Assembly (NCBI RefSeq): GCF_963669205.1
Contig: NZ_OY769915.1
Coordinates: 1,524,001-1,588,000, forward strand
Source: an uncultured Roseibium sp.
GTDB lineage: Bacteria; Pseudomonadota; Alphaproteobacteria; Rhizobiales; Stappiaceae
Reading direction: 5' to 3'
Length of the DNA: 64,000 bases
A model generated the notes under the pieces. The model was given only the letters and a program-made list of their open reading frames with translations, was not told the DNA's origin and did no database searches. Positions 44,926 to 52,303 of the stretch are shown piece by piece; positions within the stretch are counted from its first letter, which is position 1; every line of letters begins with the position of its first letter. The position numbers and the translations under genes are program-made.

Positions 44926-45624
44926 ATGTCTGAACACATTGTCTCGGCATATGACGAGGAACTGACGGAAATGGCCGGAAAGGTCGCCGAGATGGGCGGA
45001 CTTGCGGAGCGCGCGTTTGCCGATGCGGTTGCCGCGCTTGTTTCTCAGGATCACGAGCTTGCCAAAACCACGATTGCAAATGACGAACGTCTTGATGTGC
45101 TCCATCAGGCCGTCGAGGCGAAGCTCATCGAGATGATCGCACGCCGCCAGCCCATGGGCCAGGACCTGCGCGAAATCACGGCGGCAAGCCGTATCGCCAA
45201 CGACCTTGAGCGCGTCGGCGACCTGGCCAAGAACGTTGCCAAGCGCGCAATCGCGATCGACAGCAATCTCCAGTCCAAGAAACTGGCGATCGGCGTGGAG
45301 CATATGACCGAGCTTGCTCTCGGCCAGCTCAAGCAGGTTCTGGATGCCTACACGCGCCGGGATGCGGAAGCAGCGCGCCGGGTCCAGGAAGCCGACGCGG
45401 AGGTTGACGCGATCTACACCTCCCTTTTCCGCGAGCTCCTGACCTACATGATGGAGGACCCGCGGGTCATCACGCAATGCGTCCATCTCCTGTTCTGCGC
45501 CAAGAACATCGAGCGTATTGGCGATCATGCCACCAATATCGCCGAGAACGTCTTTTTCATGGTGACCGGCGAGCGGCTTCCCGAAGAACGGGAAAAGGTC
45601 GACGAAATGTCGGGTACCGTCTGA
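44926..45624 (+). CDS. phoU: Phosphate-signalling regulator PhoU
   Basis: The 232-residue protein has two PhoU three-helix repeats with metal-binding-type motifs (DLERVGDLAKNVAKRA in the first and NIERIGDHATNIAENV in the second). It links the Pst transporter to PhoR and keeps the kinase off when phosphate is plentiful. The ATG at 44926 follows an AGGGGACACAGG ribosome-binding region. Upstream frames to 44770 overlap pstB and are not used. A GC-rich dyad (45648-45669) follows. Confidence 0.96.
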   Translation: MSEHIVSAYDEELTEMAGKVAEMGGLAERAFADAVAALVSQDHELAKTTIANDERLDVLHQAVEAKLIEMIARRQPMGQDLREITAASRIANDLERVGDLAKNVAKRAIAIDSNLQSKKLAIGVEHMTELALGQLKQVLDAYTRRDAEAARRVQEADAEVDAIYTSLFRELLTYMMEDPRVITQCVHLLFCAKNIERIGDHATNIAENVFFMVTGERLPEEREKVDEMSGTV

Positions 45625-45691
45625 ACAATCGGGGCGGATTGAATATGGGCCGGCGCCCTGGTGCCGGCCGGGACAACCGGAGCTAAGTTGA

Positions 45692-46390
45692 ATGCCGAAG
45701 GTGCTCATCGTTGAGGACGAAGAACCTCTCAGCCTTCTTTTGAGATACAATCTGGAAGCGGAAGGGTATCAGGTGGAATCCTGTGTTCGCGGAGACGAGG
45801 CGGAAATCCGTCTGCGCGAGAGCCTGCCTGACCTGCTCCTGCTGGACTGGATGCTGCCTGGGCTTTCCGGAATCGAGCTCTGCCGGCGGCTGCGTGCACG
45901 CGAAGACACCGAGCGCCTGCCGGTGATCATGCTGACTGCGCGCGGCGAGGAAGCCGAACGCATTCGCGGGCTGTCCACCGGGGCCGACGATTATGTCGTC
46001 AAACCGTTCTCGGTGCCGGAACTGATGGCCCGCGTCCGCGCGATCCTGCGCCGGGCCAGCCCGGAAGTCGTCTCCACGATGCTGCGGTCCGGCGACATCG
46101 AACTGGATCGCGAGACCCACCGCGTCCGCCGGAACACCAAGGAAATCCACCTGGGCCCGACCGAGTTCCGTTTGCTGGAATTTCTGATGACCTCGCCCGG
46201 GCGCGTGTTTTCGCGTGAACAGCTGCTCGACGGTGTCTGGGGACATGATGTCTATGTCGATGAGCGCACCGTGGACGTCCATGTCGGACGCCTGCGCAAG
46301 GCTCTGAACCGGGGAAAGGCAAAGGACCCGATCCGCACGGTCCGCGGCGCGGGCTATGCCTTCAACGACCAGTTCTCCGTCGCCAGCTGA
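45692..46390 (+). CDS. phoB: Phosphate-regulon response regulator
   Basis: The 232-residue OmpR-type regulator has a receiver with phospho-acceptor D52 (LLLLDWMLPG), acidic residues in VEDEEP, and T/K in MLTARG and VVKPF. The winged helix has HLGPTEFRLLEFLMTSPGRVFSREQLLDGVWG and DVHVGRLRKAL. It binds Pho boxes such as that at 40019, so the operon is likely autoregulated. The dyad at 45648-45669 in the short gap from phoU has no T-run. A bidirectional terminator follows at 46431. Confidence 0.96.
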   Translation: MPKVLIVEDEEPLSLLLRYNLEAEGYQVESCVRGDEAEIRLRESLPDLLLLDWMLPGLSGIELCRRLRAREDTERLPVIMLTARGEEAERIRGLSTGADDYVVKPFSVPELMARVRAILRRASPEVVSTMLRSGDIELDRETHRVRRNTKEIHLGPTEFRLLEFLMTSPGRVFSREQLLDGVWGHDVYVDERTVDVHVGRLRKALNRGKAKDPIRTVRGAGYAFNDQFSVAS

Positions 46391-46430
46391 CACGGGTGGG
46401 ACGTCTTGTCAAACCTGAAGCTCCGAAACA

Positions 46431-46464
46431 AAAATACCCGCTGAAGCAGCGGGTATTTTCGTAA
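46431..46464. terminator. Bidirectional terminator between phoB and gcrA
   Basis: AAAATACCCGCTG at 46431-46443 and CAGCGGGTATTTT at 46447-46459 form a perfect 13-bp stem with a 3-nt loop. It is A-rich on one side and T-rich on the other, so it can end both convergent transcripts. Confidence 0.9.
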
Positions 46465-46511
46465 AAAGGTTTCGGCTCATTGCCGTAGGGCAAAAACCGC
46501 CAGACCCTGCT

Positions 46512-47045
46512 TCAGGAAGCCTGGGCGACCTTGCGGTCACGGCGCCGGTCGGCGACAGGCTGGTACGCGATCTTGCAGTGATATGTGCAGTAGGGCACGT
46601 TCGGGTCCGATTGCCGGCCACAGAAGTAGAAGTCGTCCGTCGCCGGATCCCCGATCGGCCACTTGCAGGTCCGCTCGGTCAGCGTCAGAATGGTGGCCCG
46701 CTCGGAAATCGGAACAACCATTTCGGGGACAGATTCCAGACGCGGCTTGATCTCGACCGCCGGTGCCGGGGCAGTGTCGGCCTTGAGTGCCGTCGCGCCG
46801 ATTGATTGCGGCTGGTGTTCAGGTTTCTTGGGCGCACCACCGGTCATCGGGGAAGCTGCCCGCGGACGGCGGGGTTTGCCTGCCGAGCTGGAAGTCTTGG
46901 CGCGCCCGGACAGCCCGAGCCGGTGCACCTTTCCGATGACGGCATTTCTTGTCACACCGCCGAGTTCGCCCGCGATCTGACTCGCGCTCAGGCCTTCGCT
47001 CCAAAGTTTCTTGAGCAGTTCAACCCGTTCGTTCGTCCAACTCAT
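46512..47045 (-). CDS. gcrA: Cell-cycle regulator GcrA
   Basis: GcrA binds sigma-70 RNA polymerase and activates promoters with CcrM-methylated GANTC sites, timing S-phase genes in alphaproteobacteria. The 177-residue product from the ATG at 47045 has the conserved N-terminal HTH (MSWTNERVELLKKLW; ASQIAGELGGVTRNAVIGKVHRLGLSGR) and a Pro/Ala-rich linker. The Cys-rich C terminus has CKWPIGDP, FCG and YCTYHCKIAYQP. The longer frame to 47216 is not needed. A 16-bp palindrome lies about 100 bp upstream. Confidence 0.95.
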   Translation of the reverse strand: MSWTNERVELLKKLWSEGLSASQIAGELGGVTRNAVIGKVHRLGLSGRAKTSSSAGKPRRPRAASPMTGGAPKKPEHQPQSIGATALKADTAPAPAVEIKPRLESVPEMVVPISERATILTLTERTCKWPIGDPATDDFYFCGRQSDPNVPYCTYHCKIAYQPVADRRRDRKVAQAS

Positions 47046-47145
47046 TGCCCGCACCCTTTTGTCTGGCCCTGAGAGCCAATAGTCCCCGTCAGGACGTGCG
47101 CCGCACGCCCAGTGTGGCATATCTTGTGCCTCTGGATGGTTTGCT

Positions 47146-47161
47146 ACACGAGATCTCGTGT
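47146..47161. promoter_or_regulatory. Perfect 16-bp palindrome upstream of gcrA
   Basis: ACACGAGATCTCGTGT reads the same on both strands. It lies 100 bp before the gcrA start and would suit a dimeric repressor or activator. I do not recognise it as a CtrA or DnaA site. Confidence 0.45.
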
Positions 47162-47309
47162 CTGATAGGCCAAAGGTTACAATAACGTTAATTTGGCAGG
47201 CAACCGTTGCGCCCAAAGCAGTTGGGGATGAACCGACTTTTCCCCAGTTATGGTAAGTTCTTCGGGAATTTTACGAATTCGGTTTCGCGGCCCTCGCGCG
47301 CGCGTGCCA

Positions 47310-47340
47310 TTGACAGATCACCGTGCTGACAGTGTATAAG
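47310..47340 (+). promoter_or_regulatory. Candidate promoter of the argD leader
   Basis: TTGACA at 47310-47315 and TATAAG at 47335-47340 are separated by 19 bp, longer than the ideal 17. Transcription would start at about 47347, exactly where the hairpin begins. This fits a leader RNA but is unproven. Confidence 0.35.
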
Positions 47341-47346
47341 AAAGGC

Positions 47347-47384
47347 GCAACGTGCCGCCTCTTCGGGGCGGCACGTTGCGTTTT
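47347..47384 (+). terminator. Strong hairpin with T-run in the argD leader
   Basis: GCAACGTGCCGCC (47347-47359) and GGCGGCACGTTGC (47367-47379) form a perfect 13-bp stem with a 7-nt loop, followed by GTTTT. It lies 186 bp before argD, so it is either an attenuator or the 5' stem of a structured leader. Two more dyads follow (47415-47432 and 47456-47495). Confidence 0.65.
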
Positions 47385-47569
47385 GGCTTATTTTCACCTT
47401 TGAGATGCATCGGTGCGAAACGTAGGTTTCGCTGCGAGGATAGGCTTTTCCAGATCCGGGAAAGGGCAGCCGTGAATGGCGGCAGGATTTCCCGGTTGAA
47501 ACCAAGCGCAAGGAGCCACTGGCTTGCAATGAAACGCAGGCAGAATGCTCTAGGGAGTTAGACGAGGTT

Positions 47570-48769
47570 ATGTCCGCGACTGCACTATTCGGAAACTACG
47601 CAAGATCGAACCTCACATTCGATCATGGGGAAGGTGTCTGGCTGGTTACGACCGATGGCCGACGATTCCTCGACTGCGGGTCCGGCATTGCAGTGAACTC
47701 CTGTGGTCACAGTCATCCGCATCTCGTCAACGCCCTGCAGGATCAGGCCGCGAAACTCTGGCACGTGTCCAATCTGCACCAGATGCCCGAGGGCGAACGG
47801 CTGGCGCAGCGGCTGACCGAGGCGAGTTTTGCGGACAAGGTGCTGTTCGTGAATTCCGGCGCCGAGGCGATGGAAGCTGCCATCAAGTGCGCGCGCCGCT
47901 ATCATTACGACAACGGTCAGCCGGACCGTTATCAGATCATCACCTTCGAAGGAGCGTTTCACGGCCGGACGCTCGGCACGATCGCGGCCGGCGGACAGGA
48001 GAAATATCTGGAAGGGTTCGGCCCGAAGGCACCGGGTTTCGACCAGGTGCCGTCCGGCGATCTGGACGCCCTCAAGGCGATTATTGGCCCTCAGACGGCG
48101 GCGCTCGCCATTGAGCCGATCCAGGGCGAGGGCGGCATTCGCGAAATCCAGCCGGACTTCCTGCGCGTTTTGCGCCAGATCTGCGACGATCAGGGCATCC
48201 TGCTGATTTTTGACGAGATCCAGACCGGCGTCGGCCGGACCGGCAAGCTCTTTGCTCACGAATGGGCAGGCGTCAGTCCGGATATCATGGCTGTCGCGAA
48301 AGGCATCGGTGGCGGATTTCCCCTCGGCGCATGCCTGGCAACCGCCGAGACCGCGACCGCACTGGCACCGGGCACCCACGGAACGACTTTCGGCGGAAAT
48401 CCGCTGGCCATGGCTGTCGGCAACGCGGTTCTCGACGTGATCCTGGCAGACGGCTTCCTGGAGGATGTTCAGAAGAAGGGCCTCAGTTTCAAGCAGAAAC
48501 TGGCCGGTCTTGTCGATGGGCATCCGAAGGTCCTCGACCAGGTCCGCGGCATGGGTCTGATGCTGGGGCTGAGATGTGTCGTTCCTGCAGGCGACTATGT
48601 GGCCGCAGCCCGCGAGGCGGGCCTGCTGGCCGTTCCGGCGGGCGACAATGTTGTCCGGATCATGCCGCCCCTGACCATGACCGAGGACGAAATCGCAACG
48701 GCCCTTGAGCGCCTGGAACAGGCGGCTCAGTGCGTTGAGGCGAAGCTGGTGGAAGGAGCGGCCGAATGA
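47570..48769 (+). CDS. argD: Acetylornithine aminotransferase
   Basis: ArgD is a class III PLP aminotransferase of arginine (and lysine) synthesis that makes N-acetylornithine. The 399 residues include LDCGSGIAVNSCGHSHP, the PLP-contact FVNSGAEAMEAAIKCARRYHY, EPIQGEGGI and LIFDEIQTGVGRTG. The Schiff-base lysine is in DIMAVAKGIGGGFP. argF starts 4 bp inside its end (ATGA overlap), so they are coupled. A structured 5' leader may control it. Confidence 0.96.
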   Translation: MSATALFGNYARSNLTFDHGEGVWLVTTDGRRFLDCGSGIAVNSCGHSHPHLVNALQDQAAKLWHVSNLHQMPEGERLAQRLTEASFADKVLFVNSGAEAMEAAIKCARRYHYDNGQPDRYQIITFEGAFHGRTLGTIAAGGQEKYLEGFGPKAPGFDQVPSGDLDALKAIIGPQTAALAIEPIQGEGGIREIQPDFLRVLRQICDDQGILLIFDEIQTGVGRTGKLFAHEWAGVSPDIMAVAKGIGGGFPLGACLATAETATALAPGTHGTTFGGNPLAMAVGNAVLDVILADGFLEDVQKKGLSFKQKLAGLVDGHPKVLDQVRGMGLMLGLRCVVPAGDYVAAAREAGLLAVPAGDNVVRIMPPLTMTEDEIATALERLEQAAQCVEAKLVEGAAE

Positions 48770-49695
48770 CCGCGAACGGCTCATACCGGAACTTTCTGGA
48801 TCTCACGCAGTTCGAGGGTGACGAACTGCGTGCCATTCTTCAGACCGCGAAAAAGATCAAGGCGGCCCGCAGCGGTGTCCGCCCCGGCGAGGGGCCGCTA
48901 GCCGGCAAGGTCCTGGCGATGATCTTCGAACAGCCGTCCACGCGCACGCGCATCTCCTTTGATGTCGGCATGCGTGAACTGGGCGGCGAAACGCTCATGT
49001 TGACCGGGACCGAAATGCAGCTCGGCCGAGGGGAATCGATCAGCGACACGGCGAAAGTTCTGTCCCGCTTCGTTGATGCCATCATGATCCGGATCCTGGA
49101 TCACGACGAACTGAATCAGCTGGCCGAGCATGCCACCGTCCCGGTGATCAACGGCCTCACCAAGATCTCGCATCCCTGCCAGATCATGGCCGACCTGATG
49201 ACCTTCGAAGAGCACCGCGGTTCCATCCGGGGCAAAAGCGTCGCGTGGACCGGCGACAGCAACAATGTCCTGGCCTCCTGGATCCACGCGGCTCCGCGTT
49301 TCGACTTCGAATTGCGCATAGCAACCCCGGCGGAGCTTACACCGCCGCAGGACCTGATTGACGCTGCCCGTGCAAAAGGGGGTTCTATTCAGGTGACGAG
49401 CGACCCATATGAAGCGGTCAAGGGAACCGACTGTGTAATTACGGATTGCTGGGTGTCCATGGGCGACGACGATTCCGAAACGCGCCACAACCTCCTGAGC
49501 GCGTATCAGGTCAACGAGCGCCTGATGTCGGAAGCGAACGGCGACGCGCTGTTCATGCACTGCCTCCCCGCGCACCGCGGCGAGGAAGTCACGTCCGAGG
49601 TCATGGACGGCCCCAATTCGGTGGTGTTTGATGAAGCCGAAAACAGGCTCCACGCCCAGAAGGGTATTCTGGCCTGGTGCTTCGGCAAGGATTGA
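48766..49695 (+). CDS. argF: Ornithine carbamoyltransferase
   Basis: The 309-residue enzyme makes citrulline from ornithine and carbamoyl phosphate. The carbamoyl-phosphate motif FEQPSTRTRISF is present, as are the HPCQIMADLMTF and LFMHCLPAHRGEEV blocks (the latter with the active-site Cys). Length and motifs are typical. It overlaps argD by 4 bp and is followed 12 bp later by hslO, so the three form one operon. Confidence 0.97.
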   Translation: MTANGSYRNFLDLTQFEGDELRAILQTAKKIKAARSGVRPGEGPLAGKVLAMIFEQPSTRTRISFDVGMRELGGETLMLTGTEMQLGRGESISDTAKVLSRFVDAIMIRILDHDELNQLAEHATVPVINGLTKISHPCQIMADLMTFEEHRGSIRGKSVAWTGDSNNVLASWIHAAPRFDFELRIATPAELTPPQDLIDAARAKGGSIQVTSDPYEAVKGTDCVITDCWVSMGDDDSETRHNLLSAYQVNERLMSEANGDALFMHCLPAHRGEEVTSEVMDGPNSVVFDEAENRLHAQKGILAWCFGKD

Positions 49696-49707
49696 GGCAA
49701 AGCCGAC

Positions 49708-50682
49708 GTGGCATTGAATCTTGAAGAACTGGGTATTGCACCCGCGGGGCTGGACGCTGTCCGGCCCTTTGCCGTCGAGGAACTGGACGTCCGGGGGCGC
49801 GCTGTTGCGTTCGGTCCCGTTCTGGACAGCATTCTCGGACGGCACGACTATCCCGAACCGGTCTCGAGGCTCCTTGCCGAAGCCATTGTCCTGACCGGCC
49901 TGCTCGGCACGTCGCTGAAATTCGACGGCCGCTTCACGCTACAGACACAGACCGAAGGCCCGGTCTCCATGCTGGTCGTGGATTTTGCGTCTCCGGATGC
50001 GATCCGCGCATGTGCAACTTTCGACGACGACCGTGTTCAGGCCCTGATGACGGCCGGCAAGGCGACAGCGGAAGCATTGCTCGGTCACGGTCATCTGGCG
50101 ATGACCATCGATCAGGGGCAGCACATGCAACGCTACCAGGGATTGGTCGAACTTGACGGTATTTCGCTCGAGGAAGTCGCGCGGCGCTACTTCGAACGCT
50201 CGGAGCAGATCCCGACGGAAGTCCGTCTCGGTGTCGGGGAACTCTACACCCGCAAGGAAGGTGAGGGCCACGCCAGGACCTGGACGGCGGGCGGCATCCT
50301 CATCCAGTTCCTGCCCGAAGCGCCGGAGCGCCTGAGACAGGCGGATATCGATCCGGGAGACGCACCTGAAGGCATCACGCCGCACGAGGTGGATGAAGAC
50401 GATGCCTGGGTCGAGGCCAAGGTCCTGGTCGACACGGTTCAGGACGATGAACTGACGGATCCGGAAGTCAGCGTCGAGATGCTGCTCTTCCGGCTGTTCC
50501 ACGAACGCGGTGTGCGCCTGTTCGATCCGCAGCCGCTGGCGGACAAGTGCCGCTGTTCACGCGAAAAGATCAAAGGTGTGCTGGCAGGCTTCAGTGCCGA
50601 AGAAATCGAGGAAGTGACCGTGAACGGCAGGATCGAAGTGACCTGCGAGTTCTGCAACGCGACATACGATTTCGAACGCTGA
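49708..50682 (+). CDS. hslO: Redox-regulated chaperone Hsp33
   Basis: The 324-residue protein is a cytosolic holdase switched on by oxidation. The N-terminal Hsp33 domain (about 20-250) is complete. The C-terminal redox switch has four cysteines in CRC (KCRCSREK) and CEFC (TCEFCNATYDF), the CxC...CxxC zinc site. The start is GTG at 49708. Its place after argDF recurs in alphaproteobacteria. The 176 bp after it hold no gene or clear terminator. Confidence 0.95.
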   Translation: MALNLEELGIAPAGLDAVRPFAVEELDVRGRAVAFGPVLDSILGRHDYPEPVSRLLAEAIVLTGLLGTSLKFDGRFTLQTQTEGPVSMLVVDFASPDAIRACATFDDDRVQALMTAGKATAEALLGHGHLAMTIDQGQHMQRYQGLVELDGISLEEVARRYFERSEQIPTEVRLGVGELYTRKEGEGHARTWTAGGILIQFLPEAPERLRQADIDPGDAPEGITPHEVDEDDAWVEAKVLVDTVQDDELTDPEVSVEMLLFRLFHERGVRLFDPQPLADKCRCSREKIKGVLAGFSAEEIEEVTVNGRIEVTCEFCNATYDFER

Positions 50683-50858
50683 TCTCCCGCACGACGGGAC
50701 AATTTTGAGTCTGCAGACACATTTCGTTACAATTTTGAAGGTGTCATATTGCATGCCATTGCGTATGCGGGACTTGAATTTTGCAGTGCGAAGTAAATCT
50801 ATCTGCAAGCGCCCAGTTCATATGCCCGATCGAGATACCGTAGTCCGGAACGCCGATA

Positions 50859-52289
50859 ATGTTGCAGTCCTTGCCTCAGGAACCCGGAAAGGAACCGGTT
50901 TCCGAATTTCTCCCTCCTGCCGGCCCCCAGCCGGGCAACGGCTGGCGGCGGGTGATGCTGATCCTGAAAGCGCTGCTTCAGGCCCTCATCGCCTTCGCCA
51001 TTCTGGTTGGTGCGTTCATGGGCATGAAGACGCTTGTCGCGACCAAGCCCGACGTTGCCAAGCGGCCGATCCAGGAGCGAAGCTATGCGGTCGTGACCAC
51101 GGTTCTGGAACAGGGTGATTTTGCACCCGACATCCGCGTGTTCGGTGAAACCGCAGCGGGGCGGGAAGTGGAACTCCGCTCGCTTGTTGGCGGAGAAGTC
51201 ACGGAAGTGCATCCTGATCTGAAAGCCGGCGGCCATGTTTCTCAGGGAGACCTGCTCGTTGCGATCGACCGCTTCGATTACGAGGGCGCGGTAACCGAGG
51301 CGGAGGCAAACCTGGCCGAGGCAAAGGCCGGGCTTGTCGAAAGCGAAGGCCGGGTCGAGCTTGAGAAGGCCAATGTCGTCAGGGCTCAGGAACAGCTCGA
51401 GTTCGCCGAGCGCGATCTTGAGCGCGCCGAGGAACTGATCGGGCGCGGCGCAGTGACGGAACGAACCGTTGACGACAGGCGTTTGCTCGTTTCACAGCGC
51501 CAGCAGGCGGTTGAGCAGCGTCAGAACTCGCTTGCGCTCGAAGAAGCCAAGGTCGTGCAGCAGACGGCGGCCGTCAAACGCCTCGAATGGGGCCTGGAAA
51601 ATGCGCACCGCCAGCTCGACAACACCATCCTGAGAGCGCCTTTCGACGCCGTCGTGCGCACGGAGGCGGCCGAACCCGGTCGCCTGGTCAGCGTCAATGA
51701 TGCCGTCGTTTCGCTCTATAGCAGCGACGAATTCGAAGTCCGCTTCACGCTATCCGACAACCAGTATGGCCGTCTGCTTGCAGATAGCGGAACGGTCATC
51801 GGGCGACCGGTCAACGTGACCTGGTTTCTTGGCAACACGCCCGTGACCTATCCGGCTGAAGTCACCCGTGTCGGTGCAGATGTTGCCAGCACCCGCGGCG
51901 GTGTGGAACTGATTGCCGCCATCGACAACACGGATGCGGCGGTGCCGTTGCGTCCCGGCGCTTTTGTCGAAGTGTCGCTGCCGGACCAGACCTACTTGGA
52001 AAGTTTCCGTATTCCGGAAACGGGTTACTACGGCGAAGGCACGGTCTATGTCGTGACGGACAATCGGCTGGAGCCGCGCCAGGTCGAGGCTCTGGCGATC
52101 GACGATGGTTTCATTCTGGTAAGAGGCAACCTCCAGCCCGGGGAAACCCTGCTGACGACACGCATTCCCGAGGCAGGAGCCGGGCTGCTGGTCAATGACG
52201 TGGCCACGTCGTCGCCCGAAGCACCGTCGCCCATAAGCGGAAGCGATGCTGCGCAAACGGCCGGCAATCGCAACCCAGACGCGCAATAG
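50859..52289 (+). CDS. RND efflux pump periplasmic adaptor (membrane-fusion protein)
   Basis: The 476-residue protein has an N-terminal membrane anchor at about 33-55 and a lipoyl/barrel-sandwich start (REVELRSLVGGEVTEVHPDLKAGGHVSQGDLL). A coiled-coil hairpin rich in Glu/Gln follows (about 145-260), then a beta-barrel (LRAPFDAVVRTEAAEPGRLV) and a C-terminal membrane-proximal domain. It links the permease encoded 14 bp downstream to an outer-membrane channel not in this window. Confidence 0.93.
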   Translation: MLQSLPQEPGKEPVSEFLPPAGPQPGNGWRRVMLILKALLQALIAFAILVGAFMGMKTLVATKPDVAKRPIQERSYAVVTTVLEQGDFAPDIRVFGETAAGREVELRSLVGGEVTEVHPDLKAGGHVSQGDLLVAIDRFDYEGAVTEAEANLAEAKAGLVESEGRVELEKANVVRAQEQLEFAERDLERAEELIGRGAVTERTVDDRRLLVSQRQQAVEQRQNSLALEEAKVVQQTAAVKRLEWGLENAHRQLDNTILRAPFDAVVRTEAAEPGRLVSVNDAVVSLYSSDEFEVRFTLSDNQYGRLLADSGTVIGRPVNVTWFLGNTPVTYPAEVTRVGADVASTRGGVELIAAIDNTDAAVPLRPGAFVEVSLPDQTYLESFRIPETGYYGEGTVYVVTDNRLEPRQVEALAIDDGFILVRGNLQPGETLLTTRIPEAGAGLLVNDVATSSPEAPSPISGSDAAQTAGNRNPDAQ

Positions 52290-52303
52290 ACGGGGGCGCG
52301 GCG

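Noticed and set aside
38517..46390. The phosphate regulon as a novel system
   Set aside because: Every gene has the expected order and motifs for phoR-pstSCAB-phoU-phoB in alphaproteobacteria.
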